Shown piece by piece: positions 5,998-6,080 of a stretch of DNA of 6,080 bases. The translations under genes and the position numbers were made by a program. The notes under the pieces were generated by a model that did not search any database, had not been told where the DNA came from, and was given only the letters and a program-made list of their open reading frames with translations. The stretch lies in NCBI GenBank assembly GCA_031279735.1, contig JAITHX010000164.1:1-6080 (forward strand). Reading direction: 5' to 3'. This DNA is from Prevotellaceae bacterium (GTDB lineage Bacteria > Bacteroidota > Bacteroidia > Bacteroidales > UBA932). How positions within the stretch are numbered: the stretch's first letter is position 1; every line of letters starts with the position of its first letter.

Positions 5998-6080
5998 CAC
6001 CGCATAGCGGTGTTTTTTTACCGCAAAGGGCGCAAGGGCTTCGCAGAGGGCGCAAAGGCTTCGCGTCCTTTGCAAAGCCC
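5998..6080 (+). repeat. Further copy of the inverted-repeat arm, runs off the window
   Basis: It starts with CACCGC-ATA-GCGGTG (5998-6012) and seven Ts (6013-6019), then the GGCGCAAGGGCTTCGCAGAG-type units and GCTTCGCGTCCTTTGC, in the same orientation as 4740-4821. It is probably the left half of a second full element whose right half lies beyond 6080. The hairpin plus T-run is also a terminator-like structure for plus-strand transcripts. Confidence 0.85.

Overview
The window looks like a chromosomal segment of a Bacteroidota bacterium, most likely of the order Bacteroidales. The evidence is a DnaE of the Bacteroidota type with an intact PHP domain, a TAnnTTTG-type promoter (TACCTTTG at 4580-4587), little Shine-Dalgarno signal at gene starts, and spacer repeats (runs of AATTCTTAATTC and GTTAGTG, ACAGATTTT palindromes) of a kind I recall from Bacteroidales intergenic DNA. 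No closer placement is supported.

Only two protein genes are supported: dnaE (869-4411, +), the catalytic alpha subunit of DNA polymerase III, and a convergent gene (4990-5820, -) for a secreted, probably outer-membrane beta-barrel protein of unknown function. They share no evident pathway. Roughly a quarter to a third of the window is non-coding, and nearly every gap holds a different kind of inverted or tandem repeat.

Layout: 1-88 is a perfect 43-bp-arm palindrome. 89-305 is gene-free and holds two copies of a 16-bp motif (consensus AATYTGRAATGCACCC) and two hairpins. 306-717 is the most striking element: ten copies of a palindromic unit at an exact 41-bp period, with an invariant core and A/T-run spacers. 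735-819 is an interrupted inverted repeat just before dnaE. After dnaE come an inverted repeat (4463-4504), a good promoter (4558-4587) and, 48 bp past its -7 box, a strong intrinsic terminator (4635-4666), which together predict a small RNA of about 72 nt. 4740-4963 is a large interrupted inverted repeat whose two ends look like outward-in terminator hairpins. The minus-strand gene follows. 5821-5997 holds a GTTAGTG heptamer run. From 5998 to the window end lies another direct-orientation copy of the 4740-4821 arm.

The best candidate for something undescribed is the 41-bp palindromic array upstream of dnaE. By structure it could be a chain of two-way terminators or a set of phased operators on bent DNA. 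The promoter-terminator small RNA after dnaE is second. No new enzymatic or defence system is visible.
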